Assembly (NCBI GenBank): GCA_949358305.1
Contig: OX442314.1
Coordinates: forward strand, 17,539,060-17,603,059
DNA: 64,000 nt
Source: Strigamia acuminata
Taxonomy: Eukaryota; Arthropoda; Chilopoda; Geophilomorpha; Linotaeniidae
Direction of reading: 5' to 3'
In this document: piece by piece, positions 35,469-47,100 of the stretch
Layout of the letters: every line of letters starts with the position of its first letter
Position numbering within the stretch: the first letter of the stretch is position 1
Notes under the pieces: generated by a model
The model's database searches: none
What the model was told of the DNA's origin: nothing
The model's input: only the letters and a program-made list of their open reading frames with translations
Made by a program: the position numbers and the translations under genes

Positions 35469-38400
35469 TTAGATGCAATCACATGAGCGGAAAAAATGTC
35501 AAAAGTTGTTAAAATGAATTTTTCGACATGTAAGTCGATTAAATTAATTTCTTCGATATTTGGTGCTTCCGCATCATCAAAATGCCAATGTCTTAATTCG
35601 ATTACATTATATGGGGGTGATTTTCTCCCCTCATTGTCCATTAATATTACAGTGTTCGGACCAACTAATCTGTGGATAATATGAATTCCCTCAGTTCGTT
35701 GTCGCAATCCAGCGGCAAATTGGCGATCGGCAGATGATTGCTGGCGATTTTTTAAAGTTACCCAATCACCTGGTTTGAAATCATGAGGCCTTCTGCCACG
35801 ATCAAACCATCGTTTGTGCCTGATTTTTGCAGCTTGCAAATTCGCCGCTGCTTGTGAACGTAAGGTTCGCATGTATTCGTGTAAATTCTCCGCCTCTGAC
35901 GGCGGCAAAGGTTCACCATCGTCCGAATCGCTGTCCAAGTCCCCCGGAAATCTGGCCTCTTGGCCAGTAACCATTTTAAAGGGCGAGAATTTTAACGACA
36001 CTTGATATGCGGAATTTATCGCGAGTACAAAATATCCGATGTGTATGTCCCATCTTGAATGATCATCAATGTAGGCCAGGATGCAGTTTTTTAGCGACTG
36101 ATTTAATCTTTCTGCCAAATTGCTCTGCGGATGATACACCGCTGTGTACCTGTTCACTGCTCCTAATTGTTGGCATTGATTTTGGAATTCGGGGGATCGA
36201 AATGTTGGTGCGTTGTCACTTATTATGACCTTCGGGAACCCCCATCTTTTACAGAATTTGACAATTTGTCTAACAGTAGTGGGAATATTCGCGTTTTCAG
36301 TGAGTCTTACGTCCAGCCACCTGCTTGCAGCATCCACCATCACGAATGCATAGCAGTTTCCACCTGTCGAGCGGGGCTTTTTGCCATAATAATCGATATA
36401 AATGGCCGAAAATAAATGTCTTGGTTTAGACATCAGCAATTTGCCATATGGCAATCGGTTTAAAGGTTTTGCTCGCTGACATGCGTCACAAACCAATACC
36501 CATGTTTGCACATCTTCGCGCATTTTCGGCCAAAAAACTCTTGATTTGAGTCTTTGCAGGGTTTTTTCTATTCCCATGTGCCCTCCGATCGGTGGATAAT
36601 GCAGCGCTCGAAAATAACGTTCGCGAAGTTCAACGGTCGGCAAATAAATTTGACGCCGTTTGCGAAACTTATTTATGTCAACAGGGGGAAAACGACACAA
36701 CAAACCTTTTGACATGCCAAAATCATTGCAATTGTGCAAAATAAAATTGGCACGTTCCGGTTCATCTGGGAGCGTGTGCAAAGTCAAGTATTCTATCAAT
36801 TCCCGTGAGTCTTGGTCAATTTGTTGCGCTGCGATGATTTCTGCTGCGCTGGGTAGGACTACGAATGCTGGATGGTCCACTGGTGGGTCGTGGTCCAACT
36901 CCGCCTGTCTCTCCAATTCGTTTGGTGGTTCGTCACCCTCATCCTCATCATAATTCCTTCGCGGTCTACGTCGTGGTCTCGGAGTTCTTCTCTGAGTTAA
37001 TGACGGACGAAAATAAATTGTTTCGGGCGTTTGCGTGCCCAAATTCGGCCCGTAACTCTCGTCTGATGATGATTCGGAGCTGTCCGACGTCGCGAAGGAA
37101 GGTTCGGGTCTGTAACCCGATGGTCCGGCTTGTGGCTCTTCTGGTTCTACAAAAGGCTTGGAAAATGGATGAGGACTTATGGGTGAAGGAATAGGAGAGA
37201 TTGGTGGTGAAGGTGTATAAATTGGGGTAGGAGTTGGTTTCAAAATTGGTTTAGGTTTTCCAATTGGTATTGGAATACCAGACTGTTTTTTACGTGGTCT
37301 GCCAACTCGACGTTTTGATGGCACCTCTTCAGGTGGCAGCACAGGTGCCGTAGGTTTTCGTAACCTTGGTGACGGCACAATTGGTTCCGGAATTCCTGTC
37401 TTACGCTTTTTTAGACGTCCTGGCACTCGTTTCGGAACTATTTCCTCTGGTACCGTTGGTAGAACTGGAAGTTCATCATCAGGAAGCGGAGGTGTTGGCG
37501 GCGTAACAATTATTTGTGGTGGTTGTGGCACCCCAATTGGTGGAATTTGAGGCGGCACAATTAATTGTTTTTTAGGCCTACCAACTTGCCTTTTCACCAT
37601 TGTTGGTGGAATTAAACGCCGTGTTTTTGGTGACGTATCCACACCGACTGGATCCGCAGCTTTCCTTTTTCTAGGCCGACCCACAGGACGCTTTCCAATT
37701 GGTGGCGTCGGTGGAGGTGGTGTTGGAGGAACCAGTGTTGGATCCTGAATTCGTGCTCTTGTTCTGGTTGAAATTGCACGACGGGATCGCGGTGAAAATG
37801 TTGGGACTGTTGGGTCCTTTTTGGGTCGTCCCACTGGTCGTTTTAATGGTACCACATGTTTTGGCGACATCTTCTTTTTCTTTTTTGATTTAGTTGGCGT
37901 CAAAGCTAAAATAGAATAATTTCTATTATTACGAAAATTATTTTTTGACTTACAGTACGCGAATTGGGGTTCATCAATTAGGTCTTCGATTACTCTTAAC
38001 TCTGGCCAATCTGAAATGTCGTCAAAAAATGCAAGATAGCATGCTTCATCTACAAGAGGACTATCATCTTCCTCCTCTTCTTCTGCAGGATCGACAGGTG
38101 CGCGGCTTAGTGCATCTGCGACACGATTTTTACATCCAGAAATGTAGATGAATGTAAAACGATATTCACTTAGGGATAAAACCCATCTTGCCAGTCTACC
38201 TCGTGGTTCGCGCTGTTGAAAAAGCCATTTCAATGACATGTGGTCACTTTCCAAATAGAAGTCCATCATTTCAAGGTAGGGTCTAAATCTTTTAACCGCC
38301 CAGACAGCCGCAAGACACTCAATTTCAGTCACTGGATAATTTTTTTCGGCGCTATTTAATGCTCGCGATGCAAATGCGACTGGATAACGATTTCCTTCAT

Positions 38401-40744
38401 TATCAATTTGCATTAAAGCAGCCCCAAGACCTGAATAACTTGCGTCAGTCTGCAGGATGAATGGTTTTTTCCAATTTGGGAAATTACGTTTTAAAGTTGG
38501 TTCTGCAACAAATTGTTTTAAATGTTCAAACGCATGTTGGTGAGCGTCAGTCCAAACCCAAGTGCAATCCTTTTTAAGAAGAGGGCGGAAAACTTCACAA
38601 ATTTTTGCAAAATTTGGAATAAAAGTTTGGTAGTAGCCCACCATTCCCTTAAATCTCTGCAGTTCGCGTAAGTTGATTGGTGCAGGATAACTTTGGATTG
38701 CAGTCACCTTTTTTGGATTTGGAGTAATTTGGCCCGCCTCGACGATATGGCCCAGAACCTCCAAGCGCCGACGACACAGTTCTGTTTTGTCTGCATTCAT
38801 TGTAAATCCTGCATCGTATAATTCACCAAGCACAATTTTTAAATGTTCAACATGTTCTTCATATGTCTTGCTGAAAACGATCACATCATCCAAATATACA
38901 AACACAAACTTATACAGGTGTTTCGCGAGAGTCTTGTTCATCGCGCGTTGTAACGTTGCCGGTCCATTAATGGGCCCAAAGGGCATTCTCACGTACTCAA
39001 AGAGTCCACGGTGAGTTATAAATGCCAAATATCTTTCATCGCCTTTTCTGACTCCGAGTTGATGAAAAGCTTCGCGACCATCAATTATTGAAAACCAATG
39101 GGCTCCACCAAGGTACGCGAAAATGTTGTCAATGTCAGGTAATGGATATACGTCAGGGACCGTTTGAGTGTTAATTGGGCGAAAATCCATTGCAGTTCGC
39201 CAATCGCCCGTTTTTTTGGGCACTACGACCGGCGCAACTGCACAATCACTCATTGAACGCCTAATTATCCCCTGTTTTAATTTTTGATCAATGTACTTAT
39301 CAATTATTAGTTTCTTGGCTGGATTCACTGGCCGCACTGGAACATGGACGGGTCGAAATCCTGGCTTCAAGTTGACCTCGAACTCGGTATTGTTGCAGAG
39401 TCCGACTTCCTCTCGAAAAACATTCGCAACTGGTTGTAAAGTTTTGATGAGAAGTTGGATTTGTGGAACCGTCAGTTGATTCCAGAGCTGATGATAGATC
39501 CAATCCAGACATGTTGGGTCTTCATTTGGCTGATAAGATAAAAAATTACATTGATTAATATGTTCGATACTGTCACCTTCATCCTTAATCTTCTGCTTTT
39601 CAGCTTCTTTGAGAATATCTTCTTTCAAAAGTCGCGATGCTTGTTGATTCAATTGTTGAACAATTGGTTTAACTTTAGCAATACGTTTGGATTGTCGTTT
39701 CCAACGTTGAACTTGGCTGAATGATGGTTTTATCTGAAAACTAGAAACTCTACGCGAAAAAGAAGTTGATCTTTCTTGCCGTTTAGGCGACCAAATATTT
39801 GACCACTCATTAGAATCGCGATGTTTGATCTTTTTAACACGAAATTGTGCATCATCGTTTGGATATTCAAACACTTCTCGTGCGAGTGGGCGATGGTCAA
39901 GCAGAACACAATTGATTTTAGATGTAGGGGCAGGTAATATCGCTAATTTGGGTTCATTGCTATATTTTCTATCAATTGGTAACAACAAAACTGGTTCTGA
40001 TCGTGATGCTTCGTCAATTGTCAAAAACTTACGTCGTTCTTCAGATCCCTCTAAATACCATTCTTGTCGACCATGCAACGTGCAGAGGCCTACTGCACGG
40101 CAAAAGTCGCGTCCCAAAAGCAGATCTTGAGATGTTTCGGGAACAACAAGACAGACAAATTTAATAATTGCGCGGGGTCCTCTAACTGCAAGTTGTACAG
40201 AGCCTGTCACTTTGACAGTGTCGTTCGTGGCAGTTCTGACAAATTCATTTAACGGCATCATTTGCAGTTCCATCTTGTCTTTTAATTGATTAAAAAGTTT
40301 GTCCGACATTATGCAGGTTTGTGCTCCAGAATCGAAAATCGCGATGAAAGAGACGTCTGACCACGCAATTCTTACACATGGTGCATCTGCCTTAAATCTA
40401 TCGCGTTTAGTAATTTCAATTATGGGTTCCTGCGTTTTAAATAACTCCGCGGGTGATAACATCACAAATTTCGCGTCCACTTGGTTGATCGAGCCATGCG
40501 GAGGCAAAGTCGCGGTGCTAACTCTGGAAATAGTATTAATAAATTCATTAGTGATGATCTTACTTACCACTTTGTCCTTATTTTCAGGTTGAAGAATTGT
40601 CAACTTGGGTTTTTCCGGTTGCAGTGTGATGATAGGTGATTTTGGAATAACAGAAGTTGATTTCTCTTGAAGTTTAAGCTCCTGGGGAGCGATTGATGAA
40701 TTGTTTTGAATTAAAGTTTTATGAGTAGCGCTTGCACTCGTCAA
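35462..40744 (-). CDS. pol: Pol polyprotein of the LTR element
   Basis: Open frame of 1760 codons, continuing upstream without a stop to about 40890. It begins with no ATG and lies in the -1 frame relative to gag, so it is probably made as a Gag-Pol fusion. Domains by approximate residue: aspartic protease (DSGAQTC near 138); reverse transcriptase (about 480-660, with VYLDDVIVF near 616); RNase H (from about 760, LQTDASYSGLGAAL); a Pro-rich basic linker (about 960-1200) with five AT-hook-like motifs such as KRPVGRPKK; integrase with an HHCC zinc domain (HYPPIGGHMGIEK, CDACQ) and D,D,E core (YIDYYG, ISDNAPTF, NLAERLNQ); and a C-terminal region with PGDWVTLKN. The catalytic residues I can see are present. 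The RT motif usually like KIDLRSGYHQ reads SIIDGREAFHQL here, keeping the Asp. Confidence 0.95.
37282..37853 (-). other. Five AT-hook-like motifs in the Pol linker
   Basis: Between RNase H and integrase the translation has KRPVGRPKKDP (about 37825-37857), KRPVGRPRKRK (37663-37695), KRQVGRPKKQ (37569-37598), KRVPGRLKKRK (37401-37433) and KRRVGRPRKKQ (37285-37317). Four carry the GRP core flanked by Lys/Arg that defines AT-hooks; the fourth has GRL. The rest of the linker is mostly Pro, Thr and Ile. AT-hooks bind the minor groove of AT-rich DNA. Confidence 0.8.
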
Positions 40745-40818
40745 TGTTGGCGCTGGTGATTGTGTTGTACTTTCTCGTGTTTCTGCACAGTTTTCGGGTA
40801 AGTCGGGGCAATTGGTGT

Positions 40819-42723
40819 TTACTTTTGGCCTGGCTTTGTTGCCCCGCTTCCTGGCAGGCCTTGGAAGTTTTCCGACCGCTCGAAGAGTTTATGACAGATT
40901 AGGCAAAATGGACGCCATGTGTCATTTTCGACCATATACCAGCGGTTCTTCTTGGTTCGGCGCCAAGTTGTGTGATCTGGGCGCTTGACCGATTCCGGTG
41001 GCGATGGCGTTGGATCGAAAGTGGTAACGCGAGTCGAGCAAACATGATCCTTTGGAACGTTTGACGGAACTTCAAGTTTTGTCGTCGCGATTTTAACTTC
41101 ATTTTTCGCGGCCGCCGTCTTCGTTTCCGTTTTGACAGCTGCTGCTGCCACATCCTGTTTGATTTCCTCTGGGTCATATCCACTACTTTCCGACTCCTCA
41201 TCTGCTCCATACGGGCGAGGAACTTCCGGCTGGCCTTCCATTGCTAGCAGAACCGCCGCAATTTGTTTGGAAAGCTGCTGTCGCGAAAACTGTCCAGATC
41301 TAGAAAAAGTAGAAAATTTGGGCTTCTCCACCTTAGCTTCTTCCACGGGCTTCAGCATCGTAGGAATAGTATACTCCTTAGGAAGGGGCATAAAGGCCTG
41401 ATCTACTATTCCACTTTGCTTAAATTCGAGCGATCGCAGTGAATCAAGTTGCAACCTATTGTCCACATCATTTCCGACTCGAATCGCCTTTTCAAGACTA
41501 TTTACTCCCCAATTTCGCATCAATAATACTACCTGCGTTTGCAGCATATTTTGGGCCTTTTCCCACCTTAGTGTTCTTTCTTTATAGCCTGCAATTTGCA
41601 AATAATGAGCAATTTCACTCAAAAATGCAGTTGTAGACTCGCCCGGTCTTTGCTTGCGTTGGCTCAATTTAGCATTCGCTGCGGCCGTATTCATTGAATA
41701 TGTTTGTCGGAAAAGTACTTCAAACTCTTTCCAAGTCTTGGGTTTAAGTTTCATAGTCGTCCACCAAGTCAACGCGCGACCCTTTAAAGCAGTGGCTGCA
41801 TAAGCCTTTAAATAATCGCGCTCCGGAGCTCCCACCTGCCACATGTGTGAAAAAAGCTCTGCCAAAAATGAATTCACTGTATCAAAGTCTGTCTTGTCCG
41901 GATTAAAATGCGGAATTTTTTCCACTTTCCATTTTCGACGACCAGCCACGTCATCCGAATCAGGTAAAGATGGGAGCGACAACTGTTCTTTAGTTGCTGG
42001 CTCTGGCTTCGGATACTTCATTTTTGAATACAAAATTGATGACATTACCTCTTCATTAACTTTAGACGCGTCATCGCGCGCACTTTGAAGCGATGGTGGG
42101 CTTTTAGCATGTTCACGTGGAAGTCCTTGATTTCTGTCTATGCCCGCTCGTGGATGGCTTGTCGACGCGGATCGATGTCGTGGCTCTGTGTTCGCTTGAT
42201 GACGCGATGCTGTTGCCGCTCGAGTCCTGCCCGTGGAGGGCTCTGCAAATAATGAAGACGTCTTCCTCCCACTCGTCTGTTGGCCACGGGTTGCCGAATA
42301 TCCCTCTGAATGTACGGACCCAGGAGAACGCGAAGCGGGCTGAGTTAGAATGCTTTCCCTGCAGTCCCTTAAAAACTGTTGGAATTCGGTACGCAGACCG
42401 GCAAAAAATGATGCTTGAGGATTTGTTTGACCCCCTTGACCAATTGGTGGTGTCGACGAAACGCTAACTGTTTCAGTCGGCGACACTCGCGACGTTGTTG
42501 TGTATACAACCATTGGTTGCACCCTTGCGCTTGCTGTACTTGCGACAGTTGTCAAAATGTCGGTTGAAAATGTCACCAACGGTGAAGTTGTAACATTTAC
42601 AACCGTCGTCGCTCGCGCTTGCCTTCTGTTGTCGCGCATTTCCTCCAATAATTCCAACTCGTTTATGTCAAAAGGGTTCAGAGCTGGATATTGAATACCA
42701 TTACCTTCTAACGGCGACGCCAT
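40819..42723 (-). CDS. gag: Gag protein of the LTR element
   Basis: 634 residues from the ATG at 42723, 104 bases after the 5' LTR. A low-complexity Ser/Thr/Arg-rich N-terminal half is followed by a Gypsy-type Gag core (LKGRALTWWTTM, WKEFEVLFRQTY, QRPGESTTAFLSEIAHYL). This forms the capsid that packages the element RNA. There is no CCHC zinc knuckle; the only Cys cluster is CLICHK near the end. The C-terminus overlaps the pol frame, which opens after a stop near 40890. The gag frame contains G-GAA-AAC at 40873-40867, a possible but not canonical -1 slip site. Confidence 0.9.
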   Translation of the reverse strand: MASPLEGNGIQYPALNPFDINELELLEEMRDNRRQARATTVVNVTTSPLVTFSTDILTTVASTASARVQPMVVYTTTSRVSPTETVSVSSTPPIGQGGQTNPQASFFAGLRTEFQQFLRDCRESILTQPASRSPGSVHSEGYSATRGQQTSGRKTSSLFAEPSTGRTRAATASRHQANTEPRHRSASTSHPRAGIDRNQGLPREHAKSPPSLQSARDDASKVNEEVMSSILYSKMKYPKPEPATKEQLSLPSLPDSDDVAGRRKWKVEKIPHFNPDKTDFDTVNSFLAELFSHMWQVGAPERDYLKAYAATALKGRALTWWTTMKLKPKTWKEFEVLFRQTYSMNTAAANAKLSQRKQRPGESTTAFLSEIAHYLQIAGYKERTLRWEKAQNMLQTQVVLLMRNWGVNSLEKAIRVGNDVDNRLQLDSLRSLEFKQSGIVDQAFMPLPKEYTIPTMLKPVEEAKVEKPKFSTFSRSGQFSRQQLSKQIAAVLLAMEGQPEVPRPYGADEESESSGYDPEEIKQDVAAAAVKTETKTAAAKNEVKIATTKLEVPSNVPKDHVCSTRVTTFDPTPSPPESVKRPDHTTWRRTKKNRWYMVENDTWRPFCLICHKLFERSENFQGLPGSGATKPGQK

Positions 42724-42809
42724 GATGAAAATAACGTGAAAAGAAAATTATAATAATTAATGCAAAATGAGAATACTAACTATCTCGCTGGTTCCCTCGA
42801 TAAAGCAGA

Positions 42810-42827
42810 ATCCTGTCTAGCTCGCCA
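42810..42827 (-). other. Primer-binding site
   Basis: Directly after the 5' LTR (minus strand) is TGGCGAGCTAGACAGGAT. The TGG pairs with the CCA of a tRNA end. It resembles the TGGCGA...GACAGG type used with arginine tRNAs in other Gypsy elements, but I cannot name the tRNA. Confidence 0.55.
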
Positions 42828-43355
42828 AGTTTATAACGCTGTCGTTACAAACAATGCATGTGTTGAACACGCACTCGCAGGTTCGCGGATATTTCTTCAA
42901 AACGAATGACCTTCAACGTGGGTGTCGGTCATTTAGAAATCTCCAATTCCGTTGAAATTTATTGCGACTCGATTCGTGTTATCGAAATGTGTTTAGGACG
43001 AAATAAATCGACTAAATCCAGATAATTCGGTAGCTCAAATGGGGGCTTCGAATGTCACCGGGTGGATAAAAAGGTGGGAGTTAGAACGAGCACGGTTAGA
43101 AAATTAGATGCGAAAATAAAGTTGACTTGTGGTCCAAATTGTAGTTGGTCGCGAAGTGTCGGAATATCGACACGTCGCGATATTTATAACAATCGGTCAG
43201 CTGATCGATTGATCAGCTGATCGATTGTCACATGACCCAAATTAACAAATGAGGTTAAAATGAAAACCGCGACAAGGTCGCGCGCATAAATTAAGAATGA
43301 GAACAGGTGAGGAATAAAATTGAAATTTAGGAATTGGGAAAGCTCACCCGTGACA
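42828..43355 (-). repeat. 5' LTR (528 bp)
   Basis: Identical to the 3' LTR. Transcription of the element should start here and run towards lower coordinates. The boundary on the internal side is set by the adjacent primer-binding site, and on the outer side by the loss of identity after ACA at 43355. Confidence 0.95.
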
Positions 43356-44126
43356 AATTCTACATTTTTAATTCTTATTAATATTTTACTGCAGGGTATT
43401 TGTGTCTGATGTAATTCTACCACCGTTACAAGTTGTTTCAAGTAGATGATCCGATATTTGTTTATTTTAATTAATGAATAAAATAAATATCATAGCCAGT
43501 GGTCGAATTAGGTCTATTTCTTTATTAAGATATTTTTCTCTCATTTTTTTGACACTGATTACATATTTTTTATTTTTGCTGTGAAAAAGGTTTTCTAATT
43601 TGTGACGGTTGTGCTGTTTATCCCAAATAAATGACTAATTTTGCCAATAGTTGGCGCGTTTGATCATTTAATGATAAATGTTATTACAACTTGAAAGAAA
43701 AACTACATAAAATCATGAACCATGATTCATGATAAAAGATAAAATCGTGTTTTATGTTAGTTTAATGTCAGATTGCATTTTTATAATATATTTATTTAAG
43801 TAATATTTATTTTAGCTGTAATATGATAAAATGAATTTATCATAAAACTGGATTAAAAGATTACGACGCTAATAAGCGCACCTGCACAGAGTTCAAACCC
43901 CATTCGGATTAAGTTAAAAGGCTTAATCTCGAATGTATCCTCGGTATCCAGTTCCTGTTCTCCCCTAAAAGAGAGCTATATAGATTCTGTTTATCTGGTT
44001 CATGTCTTCAAGGATTGGAAGGATTCTGGAAACCAATGTCCCTATTGGGGCAATGGTTAATCCAGTAATCCTGTCAGCATATATATTTCCCTACAAACCG
44101 GAAATCATCGTCACAAATTTGCAAGT
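43356..44126. other. Host DNA between two retroelements
   Basis: No gene recognised. The part from about 43870 to 44110 is less AT-rich than its surroundings and may be an old repeat fragment, but I cannot assign it. Confidence 0.35.
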
Positions 44127-47100
44127 ATTTTTTTTTTATTATTATTGTTTATTTTCCAAAAGAAGGGTGCCCCCCAACAGCCGAAGCCTACAGGGGGGGG
44201 ACACCCATCAAACCACCTAAACAACCATCGTCAATTACAAAAACAAAAAGAGATCAAAAAAAAAAAAAATCATAATTCAAAATAGAACATCAAAAGAAAC
44301 ACAACAGCAAAAACAAAAAAACAAAATTAAAATTACATTAAATTAGCATCAAGACCCAACAACAAAAGCATGCTCAATACCAGAGAGAGTACAATTAAAA
44401 ATGTCAATATCACCCAAAAAGACATTAACGCTCCGTAATAAACGCCCAACAGGGGAGTAAGAGTTAGAAACAGAGAAAGTAACACGTGGGGTGCGCAACT
44501 CCCTCCCCACCCAAGGAACATTAAAGTGCAAGCAAGATAACAGACAGGGAGCCACGACCTTGCCACTGATCAAACGAAAAACGAAAATGCAGTCAAGAAG
44601 AATCATATGGGAACCAACAGAACGCAAACCCAAAGCCACGAGCACCTCCGAATAAGAATAATTAAATAGGTGATAAAAAAATCTCCTATAAATCATCCAA
44701 GCAAAATTACGTTGCAGCCCCTCGAGACGGTTAAGCAGATAGACAGCACAGCCCCTCCAAACCAAAGACGAAAACAAAATACGAGAACGAACCAAAGAAA
44801 TAAACAACAAGCGAAGCGGACCCGGAGACGTAAAAACAAAAGAGAGACGGAAGAGAATGCCCAAAACCCTCGTACACTCACCGACCAATCGATTAACATG
44901 ATTTCTAAAGATAAAACAATCATCGAAAGTCACACCCAGATCCCTTATCACCGAACGTCGTGGAATCAAAACACCACCCAACGTGTAGGGATGCAAAAGC
45001 TTCACAGCACGACGGGAGAAAGAAAGCACTACTGACTTGTTGACATTTAGGCTCATGCAGTTTGCATCAGTCCAACATTGTACTCTATTCAAATAACGCT
45101 GCAGATCCTCGCAATCCCCAACAGTATCAATGCTGCGGCCCAACTTGGTATCATCCGCAAAGAACGAGTGGGACAGACCACGAAGAAAGTAGGATAAATC
45201 GTTGATAAACAGCTTGAACAACACAGGACCCAGAATAGAACCCTGTGGGACACCAGAATTAGTCACGTAACAACTTGACGTAGTAACCCCATTACACTTA
45301 AGAAAGTTATTCCTCCGACCTAAATAACTAGCAAACCACTTAATAAAACGCGGGGACAAACCGTAAAACTCCAGCTTGATCAACAGTAGATCGTGGCAAA
45401 TTCGATCAAAAGCCTTCGCGAAATCCAAGTAGATGACATCAAATTGGCCCCTGGTATGAAAAGAGTCGAATACCTCATTATAAAAATTCAGGAGATTCAG
45501 CTCCACAGACTTCCCACATGTAAAACCAAACTGGGCATCCGTAGTAAATCCATCTACCCACGAGCTCATCCTGGCAAGCACAGATAGTTCAAATAACTTA
45601 GCCAAACTACTCAATAAAGAGATAGGTCTAAAATTGGATACGCTGGTGCGCTTACCGCTCTTGAAAACAGGGACCACCAACGCATCCTTCCAAGCAACCG
45701 GAAAAACCCCGCAAGAAAGCGACAGATTGAACAAATAAACCAGAGGAACCAATAACACCTCAATACATCCCTTAAGGATGAACGGCGGAAACCCGTCCAA
45801 ACCACAGGCACCATGCGATCGGAGCTTCACCGATGCCGCTCGAACATCAATTCCAGACAAAGCCGGAATGTCCAGACGATCGGCAACAAAAGAATCACTG
45901 GAGCTTTTAATCCCCATCTCAGAGTCCAGATACTCATTTACCGCAGCAGTATTGTGATAGCCCGATACAATCGACCCAAAATGATGACAAAAGAGTCTTC
46001 CCAAATCCGCGGACTCAGCGGTCAAAACCCCTCCATCGTCCAGGACAATGTCCGAATGGGCAGCACGATACCTGGGCTTTACAAATCGCCAAAAGTTCCT
46101 AGGATTATAGCGGACAGAATCCGCAATCACCCCAAAGTACGCCTCACGATCCCTCCTCATCTGAACCTTAGCACCCCTGCGACACTCCGCAAATCTAAGA
46201 TAGTCACATCCACGACCATAACGCTTGAATTTCCGATGAAAAACACGCTTGTCCCTCAATAAAACCCTTAAGTCAAAGGAGAACCACGGGGGAAACTTAG
46301 AATCCATTCGAACCCTACGCGGAATATAACGACGAACCGCCTCCGCAAGAACGTCAGACAACATCCCAACCCCAACATTAACATCAGAGCAGCTGAGAAC
46401 ACAAGACCAATCATAGCCCGCCAAAAAAGTATATAGAGAATGATAATCCCCAGCTCTAAAGCAAAGATAGTCACCTCTCGCAGCAGGGACACCAACAATA
46501 GACAGGCGAAACGCCAAAGGCGGATGATAATTGTCGGGAGAAACCAAGCAAGCATCAGCAAGAGAAACACACAGGTCGGAACAGTTCGAAAAAATCAAAT
46601 CCAACAAATCGCCATGACAATTCAAAACTCGGTTAAATTGAGAGACCCCCACAAAACAAGAAAATTCATTTAAGGAAAGGGCCGAGGCTCGAACCACCGA
46701 CAAGGCACGCCCAAGATCAAATGGAATCCAAGAAATCCCCGGAAGATTAAAATCTCCAAGCAGAATAACATCCCCAGAAAAGGACGCCACGGACTCACGA
46801 CACCGGTCCAAGCAGGCCTGCAGAACCAGAGTCGGAGTACGAGGAGGAATGTAACAACACCCAACCAAAATCCGTCTAGATCCACAACCCAACTCGACCC
46901 ATAAGCTAAGATCACCATACTCCAAATCAAAACGACGATAGGAGTTAATCGTGGAATTAACAGCACATAACAACCCACCACCACGGGTGAGGCCGGAATT
47001 AATGTCGCGATCATTACGGAAAACCTTAAATTGACTAGTGAAATAATCGCCCTCATAAATCTCGTCATTAAACCAAGTTTCAGATAAACAGTAAACGTCA

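Larger units (their letters stand above)
30846..43355 (-). mobile_element. Complete Gypsy-type LTR retrotransposon (12.5 kb)
   Basis: Order on the minus strand: 5' LTR (43355-42828), primer-binding site, gag, pol (protease, reverse transcriptase, RNase H, AT-hook linker, integrase), a 36-base A-tract, a third ORF, polypurine tract, 3' LTR (31373-30846). Integrase after RNase H places it with Gypsy-type (Ty3) elements. The LTRs are identical base for base by eye with constant spacing, and all three large frames are open, so insertion is very recent and the copy may be competent. At 12.5 kb it is large for the group because of the Pol linker and ORF3. Confidence 0.95.

Noticed and set aside
43860-43930. 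tRNA-like TTCAAACCCC sequence
   Set aside because: No cloverleaf could be drawn around it and there is no acceptor stem.
44670-46673. Several plus-strand frames of 64-149 codons inside the LINE
   Set aside because: They are antisense shadows of the intact minus-strand reverse transcriptase frame.
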